From NCBI RefSeq assembly GCF_021545335.1, contig NZ_CP089312.1, positions 1,674,001-1,738,000 on the forward strand: DNA of 64,000 bases, given 5' to 3'. The notes under the pieces were generated by a model that had not been told where the DNA came from, did not search any database, and was given only the letters and a program-made list of their open reading frames with translations. Positions 45,065-53,451 of the stretch are shown here, one piece after another. Each line of letters starts with the position of its first letter. Position 1 is the first letter of the stretch. The stretch comes from Streptomyces sp. GQFP. Lineage in GTDB: Bacteria > Actinomycetota > Actinomycetes > Streptomycetales > Streptomycetaceae. A program made the translations under genes and the position numbers.

Positions 45065-45592
45065 GGTTGAGCATTCCTCCTCACGGAGCTTGCGCTGTTT
45101 GCTCTCGCACCTTCCGAGAGTGGGGCTCTGACGAGCTCTGGGGAGTCCCTGGGGAGAAGTGATGCGGGTGATCTCCTCTCCCTAAAAAACTGGCAGCCCA
45201 CGCGACGCCGCCGACCCTGCGACACATCACAGACAGTGACAGCCCTGCGGCACCCAGACGCTCCGAAACGCTGAATCTGCCGTGGCGACCCGATGATCCC
45301 AGAACGGACGCAAGCCTTGTTCACCGCGAGGAGGTCCGACGTGAGGGAGGCCAGCAACTCGCCACAGGCCGCGCCGTGCTTCCGAACGGGCAACACGGCA
45401 TGCGCCTTCTAAGCGCTTGGCCGCAGGTTCGAGTCCTGCCGGGGGCGTACATACCCTCTCCCCTACGGAAACGCGTGAGGGGTTCTTTGATGTCCGGATG
45501 CACATCGCAGTGAGGACAAGCGCCTCGACTGTCCAAGATCGTGGACACATACCCCGACATCGGGGATACGGTTCGAACTGACGGATGCCTGG
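45065..45592. other. Left edge of the genomic island, non-coding
   Basis: No supported gene lies in these 528 bases. It begins directly after the corA stop, contains CTGGGGAGTCCCTGGGGAG at about 45135-45153 and a tRNA 3' fragment at 45402-45447. Short frames across it appear to be chance or tRNA-derived. Confidence 0.6.
45402..45447 (+). other. 3' fragment of a tRNA-Arg(TCT), probable attachment-site relic
   Basis: The anticodon stem-loop GCGC-CTTCTAA-GCGC (anticodon TCT), a short variable loop, a perfect T-arm GCAGG-TTCGAGT-CCTGC and the acceptor strand CGGGGGC with discriminator G are present. The complementary GCCCCCG acceptor strand and a D-arm are absent upstream, and the outer anticodon-stem pair is mismatched. 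This is what integration into a tRNA 3' end leaves behind. No other copy is in the window. Confidence 0.65.
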
Positions 45593-46369
45593 CTACCGCT
45601 CCTCATCCAGCACCTGGGCAGCCGCGCGCGGGTCCATGAGGTTGGACCACGCCTGTTCGGCCGGGAGCAGGTCCCGCTCGGGCAGGGCGTACTCCGGATA
45701 CCAGCCGTCAGCCTCGCAGCCGGGGACGTTGCGCAGGATTAGCACGGTCAGGTTCGGCGGTACGGAGCCGGTGATCCGGACGGCGAGGTAGGTCTCGTGG
45801 CCGTCGTCCGCACGCACCTGGAGACCGAGGGCGAAGGTATCGAACTCGCATGTGTGTTCGCGCCCGTCGCGCAGCGTGGCGTGCGCCAGGTCCAGCAGAG
45901 TCGCCCGCAGGCGGCGCACGAAGCGGATACCGGCCTCGGCACGGTATCGGACGTGGTCCTCGCGTGCGGGCAGGAGGTGAGCAGTGTACGTCGCGGTCTT
46001 CAACCCATCGGAATGTTCCGCGTTGTAGCGAGCCCGGGCGGCACGGCCGTCGGCCTCCAGGGCTGCATAGAAGTCATCGCCCGAGCCGTCCTCGCGCCGG
46101 CCCGCCGCGACCAGCCACGGCATGTCGGCGTCCAGCCATACCGCGCCGCGCCACCGCTGCACCTTGACCTTGAACAACACATGGTCATCCACGGACCGAA
46201 TGCGTTCGTGCTTGCCGTCCTCCTCCGCGAACTGCTCGGACACCTTGGCCAGCACCGGGTGGTCGGCCTCGTCCAGCGGCGCCGTGACCGGCGGCACCGC
46301 GAGGCCCAGATCCTCGCGCAGACAGCGCAGCGTCGGGCGTGCTGGGCGCAGCGGGCCTGGTCCGCTCAT
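45593..46369 (-). CDS. Hypothetical protein, possible toxin partner
   Basis: 258 residues, MSGPGPLRPARPTLRCLRED onward. It is soluble, beta-rich in the middle (HVLFKVKVQRWRGAVWLD, DDHETYLAVRITGSVPPNLTVL-type strands) and has no motif I recognise. Its start overlaps the stop of a small upstream gene by four bases, an arrangement common in toxin-antitoxin and defence pairs. A toxin role is only an inference from layout and location in the island. Confidence 0.6.
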   Translation of the reverse strand: MSGPGPLRPARPTLRCLREDLGLAVPPVTAPLDEADHPVLAKVSEQFAEEDGKHERIRSVDDHVLFKVKVQRWRGAVWLDADMPWLVAAGRREDGSGDDFYAALEADGRAARARYNAEHSDGLKTATYTAHLLPAREDHVRYRAEAGIRFVRRLRATLLDLAHATLRDGREHTCEFDTFALGLQVRADDGHETYLAVRITGSVPPNLTVLILRNVPGCEADGWYPEYALPERDLLPAEQAWSNLMDPRAAAQVLDEER

Positions 46370-46644
46370 TCCTCGATTCCTCCGACCGCGTCGATCTCCT
46401 CCGCGGTCAGCCCGGTCAGCAGCATCACATCCGATTTCAGCGAGCCATCCAGCACACTGAGCGCCTCCACCATCCCGGACCGCAGATCCTCACGGCGCTG
46501 TTCCAGATACACCCGGACCGCCTCGGCCACCAGGTCCTTCTTCGTCAGCCCCAGGAAATGAGCGCCCTGACTGATCAATTTGTCCGTCGCCGGGTCCACC
46601 TTCAGCGGGGACTGGCGCACCGGCTTCGCCGCCATCGTCATCAT
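46366..46644 (-). CDS. Small RHH-like protein, possible antitoxin
   Basis: 92 residues from an ATG five bases after GGAGG. The segment KVDPATDKLISQGAHFLGLTKKDLVAEAVRVYLEQRRE reads like a ribbon-helix-helix DNA-binding domain, followed by an acidic C-terminal tail (LTAEEIDAVGGIEE). That is the usual build of a type II antitoxin. It is coupled to the 258-residue gene downstream. Confidence 0.65.
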   Translation of the reverse strand: MMTMAAKPVRQSPLKVDPATDKLISQGAHFLGLTKKDLVAEAVRVYLEQRREDLRSGMVEALSVLDGSLKSDVMLLTGLTAEEIDAVGGIEE

Positions 46645-46831
46645 CAACACCTCCACAGCCATAGTACCTAAATACCTCACGCCGTAGTTGATTCCGGCGT
46701 CACTGCTGCCGATCGCCCTGACTCCGGCCGAGGGCACGCGCCTTCGGTAGATGCGGCGGCGCGAAGAAGGCTCAGCGGCGTGCTCGGCAAGCCGGCTGGC
46801 CCAGCCTGCCAATCGCGGGGAACCGGAGGGG

Positions 46832-46927
46832 CCGATCGCCCGCACCTACCCGCTGGAGCACGTACGGGACGCGTTCCGCAGGCTGGAACGGCAGCACACG
46901 CACGGCAAGCTCGTGCTCCGACCGTAG
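46832..46927 (+). pseudogene. C-terminal remnant of a zinc-type/quinone oxidoreductase
   Basis: The frame reads PIARTYPLEHVRDAFRRLER and ends GKLVLRP before a TAG at 46925. This is the standard C-terminus of MDR-family NADP oxidoreductases. No matching upstream sequence is present, so it is a fragment about 31 codons long. It marks rearranged DNA in the island. Confidence 0.75.
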
Positions 46928-47198
46928 CTCCGGCTATCCGAGACGCCTCTTGAACAGGCACCCCCGGAACACCCCGACCGTCACGGACTCCCCCTCATAT
47001 GGCCGCCAACGGTGCTCGCCGTGACCATTGTCGGCCACGGGGGACGACACGGGCAAAGCGTCCCGGAATCGATAGCAAGCGCCTTGATGGTTTCGTTCGT
47101 GGGCGACCTGCGAGCAGGCAGGTGAGCACATCGCTTGGGTCCACACCCCCTCTAAGCGCCTGATCCATCCAGTTGCGACCAGGTTCTCTTCTTGGTCG
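46928..47198. other. Non-coding island segment
   Basis: About 270 bases between the oxidoreductase fragment and the nuclease gene. I see no supported gene, repeat or RNA here. Confidence 0.5.
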
Positions 47199-47780
47199 TC
47201 AGCGGTCCTCCACGATGAAGCAAGCCCGTTCGTAGAGCTCGTCGAACGTGATGACTTCAACGTCTTGGATAGATCGCCTGTACTGCTCAAAGGAAGTGAT
47301 CTTCTCCGGGTTCGTCGCGCTGCGGTCGGTGAACTCGGTGAGGCTTCCGATCACCAGCACCTGTCGGGGGCGGGCGGTCGAGATTTCGATGTCTGTCGGG
47401 GCGCCGTCGTTCCGGTAGAGCCTGTGCAGTTCGCCGGTGACCAGTCGTAGTGCCTTGTGGGCAGTCTTCTGTACCTGCGCTACGGCGCCGACGACGTCCT
47501 TGGAGACCTGGTAGACGTCCGGGGCCCGGTACAGCGCGCTGGCCAGCAGCGGTGTCCGGTGGGTTTTGATCTCGCAGAGCAGCAGGCTGCTGATGAAGCC
47601 CTTGGAACGCATGACGGCGTCACTGCGCTTTCCTGCCCCTGTGAAGATGTTGGCGCCAGTCGTGATGCGCTCCAGTTTGCCGTCGTCGAGGGGTTCACAG
47701 GCGACGAGGTTGAGGCCGTACCCGAAGATCCACGGATTCTCCTCGAAGAAGCCCTGCCAGACCGCTTCCGGCCCTGCCAC
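47199..47780 (-). CDS. Shedu (SduA) nuclease domain, downstream part of a split gene
   Basis: 193 residues if started at GTG 47780. It begins AGPEAVWQGFFEENPWIFGYGLN, the Shedu domain (DUF4263) hallmark, and contains the PD-(D/E)XK core: aspartate in GKRSDAVMRS and LLLCEIKTH (E-x-K). Shedu proteins are anti-phage nucleases. The frame is continuous with the upstream 490-residue frame except for one TAG at 47793-47795; the linker ERGRV joins them naturally. Either a nonsense mutation inactivated the gene, or the nuclease is translated from the internal GTG. Confidence 0.82.
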   Translation of the reverse strand: MAGPEAVWQGFFEENPWIFGYGLNLVACEPLDDGKLERITTGANIFTGAGKRSDAVMRSKGFISSLLLCEIKTHRTPLLASALYRAPDVYQVSKDVVGAVAQVQKTAHKALRLVTGELHRLYRNDGAPTDIEISTARPRQVLVIGSLTEFTDRSATNPEKITSFEQYRRSIQDVEVITFDELYERACFIVEDR

Positions 47781-47792
47781 CCGGCCACGCTC

Positions 47793-49265
47793 CTACTCGA
47801 AGAACTCCGGGTCTGTCAACAGCCTCTTGAACCGCTGGAGTTGCAACTTGCGGTTGCTGATTCGCCGAATGTCCTCTTCCGTGAGGGCACCGCCGATAGC
47901 GGTCCTGACGGCTTCGAGGAGCGTCGTCCGGTCTTGGTCGGCGAGCAGCCGAGCCAACTCGGCCTCACCGTCGATGGCCGACCGTCGCCTGCCCCCAGGG
48001 ATGTTGTCCAGCCCAACGCAGTTCTGGATGAAACAGATGACCTTCCAGAAGTTCTCGTGGACGTCATTGGTGTCGACGAGCGCCTTGATGATCTGAGTGG
48101 ATTCGGTACCTGGTATCGCCTCCATGGCCACTGTCCTCGCGGCCTTGGTCTTGTCCTTCTTCCACAGTTTGATTCTGGGCGAGAGGGCGCCGTCCCTGTT
48201 GATGAGGGTGACGTTGCACAGAGTTGCCACCAGTGGCCGGTCATCGAGTAGAAAATCGGTGATCATTCGGTCCGTGCGGGTGTCGTAGAAATAGGAGAAC
48301 CCGCGGCCGCGGATCTCAAGGTCGGCGAAGTCCTGCCGCGCAACGTCGAACTCTGTGGACGGAAAGTCGATTCGGAAGCGTCGAGCCACCGAGAGATCGA
48401 GCTCAGGCTCGGCGGTCTGGTTCCTCCAGTCCGGCGGAACGGCCAAGGACGGCCCGATGTCACCATCGACCACGAGGGACTGAACGTCTTCGCGCTGGAG
48501 CCAGGTGAGCACGGTTCCCAGTCGCTGCCAGATCGCGTCGGTAACCGCTGTTGTGAACTCCGGCAGAAGAGCGCGATCCACCGTAAGCACAGCCTCGTAC
48601 GTGGCGGCCGTCCATCCGTCACCGGGCATGGGGTGGTAGAAGCGGCCGTCACACCGCAGCGTGAGGACAGCCGAGCGGAGCAGGTCGCGGGCGACCTCCT
48701 CGCCGTCGCGGTCAAGGAGGCTGTAGGTCTGCCCTAGAACGAGGTCGAGTTTGGCGGTGTCGTCGTCACCGACAGGCAATGAGATCAGCGGGCCGGTGGC
48801 CTGAGTGGGGACCGGCGTGTAAAGCGGCCGGCCCGACAGGAACTCGAATGGGCGGAGAGTCCAACCATCAGGCCCGAGGCGGCGGTTCAGCTCCTCGACG
48901 CGCTTGGATGACTCGTCGACGTCGGACTGTACTTCTGGATGAACGAGCCGCGCCAGAAAGGCAAGAAGCACCTCATCGGGGCCATCGCCGAGCCGGAAGC
49001 GCGGGTCCTCGAAGACCCAGTCGTCGCCCCAGTCCAATGGGTTGTTGATCCGGTGCTGGACGATGTCGCCACGCGCCGTCGTAAACCGGGAATCCGTAGA
49101 CGCCAACCGGTCCAGGTCGTACAAGCCGACCAGAAAGTCGATCTCGTCGAGCCGTCCCCACCAGGGGCCGCCCTCACCGCGCAGGTAGTCAAAGATGTCG
49201 CTTCGCGTCACCGCCGTGATCCTCTGCACACTGTGCGGTGCTGGGGAGGCGTCGGACTCAGTCAT
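47793..49265 (-). CDS. AbiJ-NTD plus Shedu N-terminal part, upstream part of a split gene
   Basis: 490 residues from ATG 49265 (an ATG at 49286 is also possible). Residues 10-120 (ITAVTRSDIFDYL, RLDEIDFLVGLYDLDRLASTD, WVFEDPRFRL) match an AbiJ N-terminal domain, often fused to defence effectors. The rest, with RGFSYFYDTRTDRMITDF and NFWKVICFIQNCVGLDNIP, is the N-terminal sensing part of Shedu proteins, ending FKRLLTDPEFFE just before the amber codon. An intact protein would be about 685 residues. Confidence 0.8.
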   Translation of the reverse strand: MTESDASPAPHSVQRITAVTRSDIFDYLRGEGGPWWGRLDEIDFLVGLYDLDRLASTDSRFTTARGDIVQHRINNPLDWGDDWVFEDPRFRLGDGPDEVLLAFLARLVHPEVQSDVDESSKRVEELNRRLGPDGWTLRPFEFLSGRPLYTPVPTQATGPLISLPVGDDDTAKLDLVLGQTYSLLDRDGEEVARDLLRSAVLTLRCDGRFYHPMPGDGWTAATYEAVLTVDRALLPEFTTAVTDAIWQRLGTVLTWLQREDVQSLVVDGDIGPSLAVPPDWRNQTAEPELDLSVARRFRIDFPSTEFDVARQDFADLEIRGRGFSYFYDTRTDRMITDFLLDDRPLVATLCNVTLINRDGALSPRIKLWKKDKTKAARTVAMEAIPGTESTQIIKALVDTNDVHENFWKVICFIQNCVGLDNIPGGRRRSAIDGEAELARLLADQDRTTLLEAVRTAIGGALTEEDIRRISNRKLQLQRFKRLLTDPEFFE

Positions 49266-49588
49266 GCGCCCAGGATGGACGTGCATCGGCGCACCCGACG
49301 GGCCATTGGGCCTCTTGGGCCTCTTGACTTCGGCGGGTGAGGTCGTCGTCAGGGCTCCGACGTGGCGAGGCCTGTCAGGCCACGCAAGTCCTTCACAATT
49401 CCTGAGGACGCCGACGGCGAAGTGTCCACCGTCCCAAAGAGACTTGCACTCGGAGACCGGCGCCCCGTCGCCTCAGGGCTGATGTCAACCCCGGGCCTCC
49501 GTACGGCATGCCACGCTGACCTGGCCAGCGCATGGCAACGACTCAGAAGTTTGTCAAGTCCACTCGAGGTGATGGCTGTTGCGGCCTA
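49266..49588. other. Non-coding stretch before the first IS630
   Basis: About 320 bases with no supported gene. It includes a short direct repeat, GGGCCTCTTGGGCCTCTT (about 49311-49327), and ends at the TA target of the IS630 element. Confidence 0.5.
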
Positions 49589-50760
49589 GTGTCTCGTGAT
49601 CCTGTTTGCATCACTTTGAGTTGTTCGCGACGAGCTTCTTGATGTTGGTCTGGACGAGTCGGACCTTCGCCAGGATCTCGCCGGCTGTCGCGGTCCAAGT
49701 GAAGGGCCTGGCCTCGGAGTTCCAGGAGTCGATGTAGTTGCGGATCTGCGTGATCAGGACGTTGACGCTGGCGAAGGTGCCGCGGCGGATCGACTGCCTG
49801 GTCAGCATTCCGAACCAGGTCTCGATCTGATTGATCCAGGAAGACCCGACGGGGGTGAAGTGAAAGTGGACGTGGGAGTTCTTGGCCAGCCATGCCTTCA
49901 CTTCCGGCGTGGTGTGGGTGGAGAGGTTGTCCAGGACGACATGGATCTCCTTTCCCGCATGCGGCTTCACCGCCTTCTTCAGAAAGGCCAGGAAGTTCTT
50001 GCCGTTCCGGCTCGGCTTGCACTCGCCGATGACTTCGCCGGTGGCGACGTTGAGGGCGGCGAACAGGTTCGTGGTGCCGTGCCGCACGTAGTCGTGGGTG
50101 CGCTTCTCGGTGGCCGCGAAGGCGACCGGCAGGACCGGCTGAGTGCGGTCCAGCGCCTGGATCTGCGTCTTCTCGTCGATCGAGAGCACGACCGCGCCAC
50201 CGGGCGGAGCGAGGTAGAGCCCGACCACATCGGCGACTTTCTCCGCGAACGCGGGGTCCTTGGAAATCTTGAAGGTGCCGCTGCGATGCGGCTTGAGTCG
50301 CTCCTCGCGCCAGATCCGCGCGATGTAGTGCCAAGACACGGTGATGTTCTCGGTCCGCTTCAGGTACTTCGCCAACTCGCGCGTCGACCAGTGCGACAGC
50401 CCGGTGCCGGCCGGTGGTGTCATACGCGTCAGCGCAATCACCCGCGCCCGTACCCGTGCCGGCACTTGGTCCCGGGCTCCACCGGGGCGATTGCCTTCCA
50501 GCCCGGCCAGCCCGCCCCGGGCATAACGGGTCTTCCAGCGGTCCACGGTCGGCAGCGACACCCCGAGCAACTCGGCAATGTCCTTGCGCCGCCGTCCCTC
50601 ACTCGACCACAGCACGATCCGGGCCCGCGTCGCCAAATCCGCGGGCACATCACGACAATTCGCCAACTCCCGCAACTCGGCGGCCTGTTCCAGGGAAAGC
50701 TCCATACCAGCACCAACGAGACACGCAAGATCGCGTAACGCGAACGGAATCACGAGACAC
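49589..50760 (-). mobile_element. IS630-family element A, 1172 bp
   Basis: The ends are inverted repeats: GTGTCTCGTGATCCTGTTTG at the left and, reading inwards, GTGTCTCGTGATTCCGTTCG at the right. TA dinucleotides flank both ends (49587-49588, 50761-50762), as expected for IS630/Tc1-type insertion. It carries one transposase gene that appears intact. Confidence 0.88.
49611..50705 (-). CDS. IS630-family transposase A
   Basis: 364 residues from MELSLEQAAELREL. An N-terminal HTH (KDIAELLGVSLPTVDRWKTRY) is followed by the DDE domain: VVLSIDEKTQIQALDRT, EIHVVLDNLSTHT and INQIETWFGMLTRQ hold the three acidic residues. No internal stop or frameshift is seen. Its proteins relate clearly to the neighbouring transposase B but differ through most of the length. 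Confidence 0.93.
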   Translation of the reverse strand: MELSLEQAAELRELANCRDVPADLATRARIVLWSSEGRRRKDIAELLGVSLPTVDRWKTRYARGGLAGLEGNRPGGARDQVPARVRARVIALTRMTPPAGTGLSHWSTRELAKYLKRTENITVSWHYIARIWREERLKPHRSGTFKISKDPAFAEKVADVVGLYLAPPGGAVVLSIDEKTQIQALDRTQPVLPVAFAATEKRTHDYVRHGTTNLFAALNVATGEVIGECKPSRNGKNFLAFLKKAVKPHAGKEIHVVLDNLSTHTTPEVKAWLAKNSHVHFHFTPVGSSWINQIETWFGMLTRQSIRRGTFASVNVLITQIRNYIDSWNSEARPFTWTATAGEILAKVRLVQTNIKKLVANNSK

Positions 50761-50762
50761 TA

Positions 50763-51891
50763 GTGTCGCGTGTTTGAAGTAGGTTTACGTTTGTAGTTTC
50801 GGGACAATGGAGCTGTGTATCTGGCCGCTGCGTTGCAGCTCCGTGAGGGTGACCGGTCGCGCCTGGAGGCGTTGACGCGGATGTCGACGGCCCCGGCGGG
50901 GTTGGTGCAGCGGGCGCGGATCCTGCTGCTGGCGGCGGAAGGTGTGCCCAACACGGACATTGCCGTCCGGTTGGGGACGTCGCGTCCGACCGTGCTGAAG
51001 TGGCGTGGCCGCTACGAGGAGTCGGGCATCGAGTCGCTGGGCGACCTGCCGCGCCCGGGCCGGCCCGGGACGGTGGACGAAGTTGCCGTGCTGGTGTCCA
51101 CGCTGGCTGAGGACGGCAGGCCGCCGGCGCACCTGGCGGTCACGCACTGGTCGTCGCGGCTGCTTGGGAAGGAGCTGGGGCTGGCCTACTCCACCATCGC
51201 CAAGATCTGGCGCAAGTGGGGCATCCAGCCTCATCGGGTGGAGACGTTCAAGTTCTCCACCGACCCCGCGCTGGAGCCGAAGATCCGTGACATCGTCGGT
51301 CTCTACCTGGCGCCGCCGGAGAAGGCGGTCGTGGTCTGCGTGGATGAGAAGACGCAGATACAGGCGCTGGACCGCACCGCCCCGATCCTGCCGCTGCGGC
51401 CGGGCCTGCCGGAACGGCAGACCCATGACTACAAGCGCAACGGGACCACCTCTCTGTTCGCCGCCCTGGAAGTCGCCACCGGAAGGATCAGCGCCGACGC
51501 GTGCTTCGAGCGGCACACCAACGCCGAGTTCCTGGCCTTCCTCAAGCAGGTCGCCAAGGCCCACCCACGCGTGAAACTGCACGTCGTGGTCGACAACTAC
51601 GCCACCCACAAGCACGCCAACGTAAAAGCGTGGCTGGCGAAGAACCCGCGGGTGACCCTGCACTTCACGCCCACCTCCTGCTCGTGGCTCAACCTCGTCG
51701 AGGTCTTCTTCGGGATCATCACCCGCCAGGCCATACGACGCGGCACCTTCGAGTCCGTCCCCGACCTCAAGGCCGCCATCCGCGCCTTCATCGACGGCTA
51801 CAACACCCGCTGCGAACCCTTCACCTGGACCAAAACCGCCGACCAGATCCTCGACAAGATCAAACGTAAATAGACTTCAAACACGCAACAC
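50763..51891 (+). mobile_element. IS630-family element B, 1129 bp, abutting element A
   Basis: Inverted ends GTGTCGCGTGTTTGAAGT (left) and GTGTTGCGTGTTTGAAGT (right, inwards). The flanking TAs are 50761-50762 and 51892-51893. The left TA is the same dinucleotide that flanks element A, so the two elements touch. Confidence 0.88.
50815..51873 (+). CDS. IS630-family transposase B
   Basis: 352 residues from a GTG. HTH region NTDIAVRLGTSRPTVLKWRGRY; DDE residues in VVVCVDEKTQIQAL, LHVVVDNYATHK and SWLNLVEVFFGIITRQ. Appears complete. Confidence 0.93.
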   Translation: MYLAAALQLREGDRSRLEALTRMSTAPAGLVQRARILLLAAEGVPNTDIAVRLGTSRPTVLKWRGRYEESGIESLGDLPRPGRPGTVDEVAVLVSTLAEDGRPPAHLAVTHWSSRLLGKELGLAYSTIAKIWRKWGIQPHRVETFKFSTDPALEPKIRDIVGLYLAPPEKAVVVCVDEKTQIQALDRTAPILPLRPGLPERQTHDYKRNGTTSLFAALEVATGRISADACFERHTNAEFLAFLKQVAKAHPRVKLHVVVDNYATHKHANVKAWLAKNPRVTLHFTPTSCSWLNLVEVFFGIITRQAIRRGTFESVPDLKAAIRAFIDGYNTRCEPFTWTKTADQILDKIKRK

Positions 51892-52270
51892 TAGCTTCGA
51901 GGAGCAGATCTCAACTGGTTCGAAGGGCAGGCACCGTGAAGAGTCAGGGCAAGGCGCGAGGTGCAAGCGGCAAGCCGTCGGAACCGGTGCGCAGGGAGGT
52001 ATGGGTGCGCAGTGGGGGCAGGTGCGCACTCTGCAACGCCTACCTGCTGGAGGGTTCGATGTCATGGCGGACGCTGAATCTCGGTGAGCTGGCTCATATC
52101 GTCGGACGCGGCAACAGCGTCCGCTCTCCACGGGGTGAACATCCCCTGGACCGCGCGCAGAGGGAGAACGCCGACAATCTGATGCTGTTGTGCGCCGATC
52201 AGCACGGTGAGGTCGATGCGGCAGGCGTGAGGGGCCTCGCGTTTTCCGGACAGGTGTCTGACCGTCTGTT

Positions 52271-53134
52271 TCACGCGGTAATTCGCAACTTCTCGTATTC
52301 GGCGTGGACTTCGCGCGGAGGGCGGTAACCCACTGCCGAGTGGAGGCGTTTGCGATTGTACCAGAATTCGATGTAGCGAGTGATGTCCTGCCGGGCGGCC
52401 TCGCGGGTCAGGTAAGTCACCCTTGATGCACGCTCGTTCTTCAGGGCGCCGAAGAATGATTCGGCCATGGCATTGTCGAAACAGATCCCGGTGCGGCCGG
52501 AAGATCTGCGGAGTCCGTACCGGTCGAGCGTCTTCCCGAACTCGGCTGACATGTAGTTGCTTCCGCGGTCGGAGTGAAATATCGCGCCGGCCGAGAGGTT
52601 CCTGTTGCGTGCCGCGTTGTGGATCGCCCTGGATATCAGTGGGGTTTGGTAGTGGTCGTCCATTGCGTAACCGATGACTTCCTTCGTGCAGCAGTCGATG
52701 ACCGTTGCGAGGTACAGCCAGCCTTCCCCGGTCGAGATGTAGGTGATGTCGCCGACGAGTTTTTCGCCGGGCGCATCCGCGGTGAAGTTGCGCCCGACGA
52801 GGTCCGGCACCTGGCCGGCCGCGGCCTTGGTGAGGCTGAACCTCTTCGGCTGCGGCTGGCAGGGCTCAAGGCCCAGCTCGCGCATGAGCCGGCGGACGAG
52901 CTCCAGTCCCGCGGTGACGCCCCAGCGGTGCAGCTGGGCCTGGATGCGCCGGTGTCCGTAGGTGCCGTCGGACATGTCGAAGGCTTTCTCGACGAGCAGT
53001 TTCAATTCTTCGCGCCGCTGGGTCGTCGCGGATTCCGGGCGGGATCGCCAGTCGTAGTAGCCGGATCTAGATACGCCGAGTCGGCCGCACATGAACTCGA
53101 CGCTGTATGCGTACTCCTCGGTGTCGAGCCGCAT
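52271..53134 (-). CDS. IS3-family transposase OrfB
   Basis: 287 residues as an independent frame. An HTH_21-like start (VSRSGYYDWRSRP) precedes the rve integrase core: GDITYISTGEGWLYLATVID, IFHSDRGSNYMS and CFDNAMAESFFGALKNE hold the DDE residues. The frame stays open upstream into the end of orfA, as expected if OrfAB is made by -1 frameshifting. Confidence 0.93.
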   Translation of the reverse strand: MRLDTEEYAYSVEFMCGRLGVSRSGYYDWRSRPESATTQRREELKLLVEKAFDMSDGTYGHRRIQAQLHRWGVTAGLELVRRLMRELGLEPCQPQPKRFSLTKAAAGQVPDLVGRNFTADAPGEKLVGDITYISTGEGWLYLATVIDCCTKEVIGYAMDDHYQTPLISRAIHNAARNRNLSAGAIFHSDRGSNYMSAEFGKTLDRYGLRRSSGRTGICFDNAMAESFFGALKNERASRVTYLTREAARQDITRYIEFWYNRKRLHSAVGYRPPREVHAEYEKLRITA

Positions 53135-53160
53135 CTCGTCGATGAACTCGTACTTGCTTG

Positions 53161-53451
53161 CTACCGGGGATCCTTCGCGAAGTACGCTGCGGCTTTTTTC
53201 AGGAAGGTAACTTCCATCTCCAGCTCGCGGTTGCGTCGTTCGAGTTCCTTCAGGCGCGCCCGCTCGGTTACCGTCAGTTCGGCGTCGGGAGCCGGTTCCT
53301 GCTGCTTCTGGTGCTTCTTGACCCAGCCGCGTAGTGTCTCCGGGTTCAGCTCAAGCTCCCGGGCGACTTCGGAGATCGTCTTGCTTGACCTCAACGCGAT
53401 CTGGACGGCTTCCTCGCGGAACTCCGGCGAGTACTTACTGGGTGGCGCCAC
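53161..53451 (-). CDS. IS3-family transposase OrfA
   Basis: 96 residues: HTH (YSPEFREEAVQIALRSSKTISEVAREL) and a leucine-zipper-like helix (RLKELERRNRELEMEVTFLKK). A run of six A (53194-53199 on the minus strand) near the end is the likely -1 slip site; after it the other frame reads SRSVLREGSPVASKYEF without stop into OrfB. Confidence 0.92.
   Translation of the reverse strand: MAPPSKYSPEFREEAVQIALRSSKTISEVARELELNPETLRGWVKKHQKQQEPAPDAELTVTERARLKELERRNRELEMEVTFLKKAAAYFAKDPR

Noticed and set aside
45402..45447. Complete tRNA-Arg gene
   Set aside because: No 5' acceptor strand GCCCCCG and no D-arm in the preceding 40 bases; only the 3' half is present.
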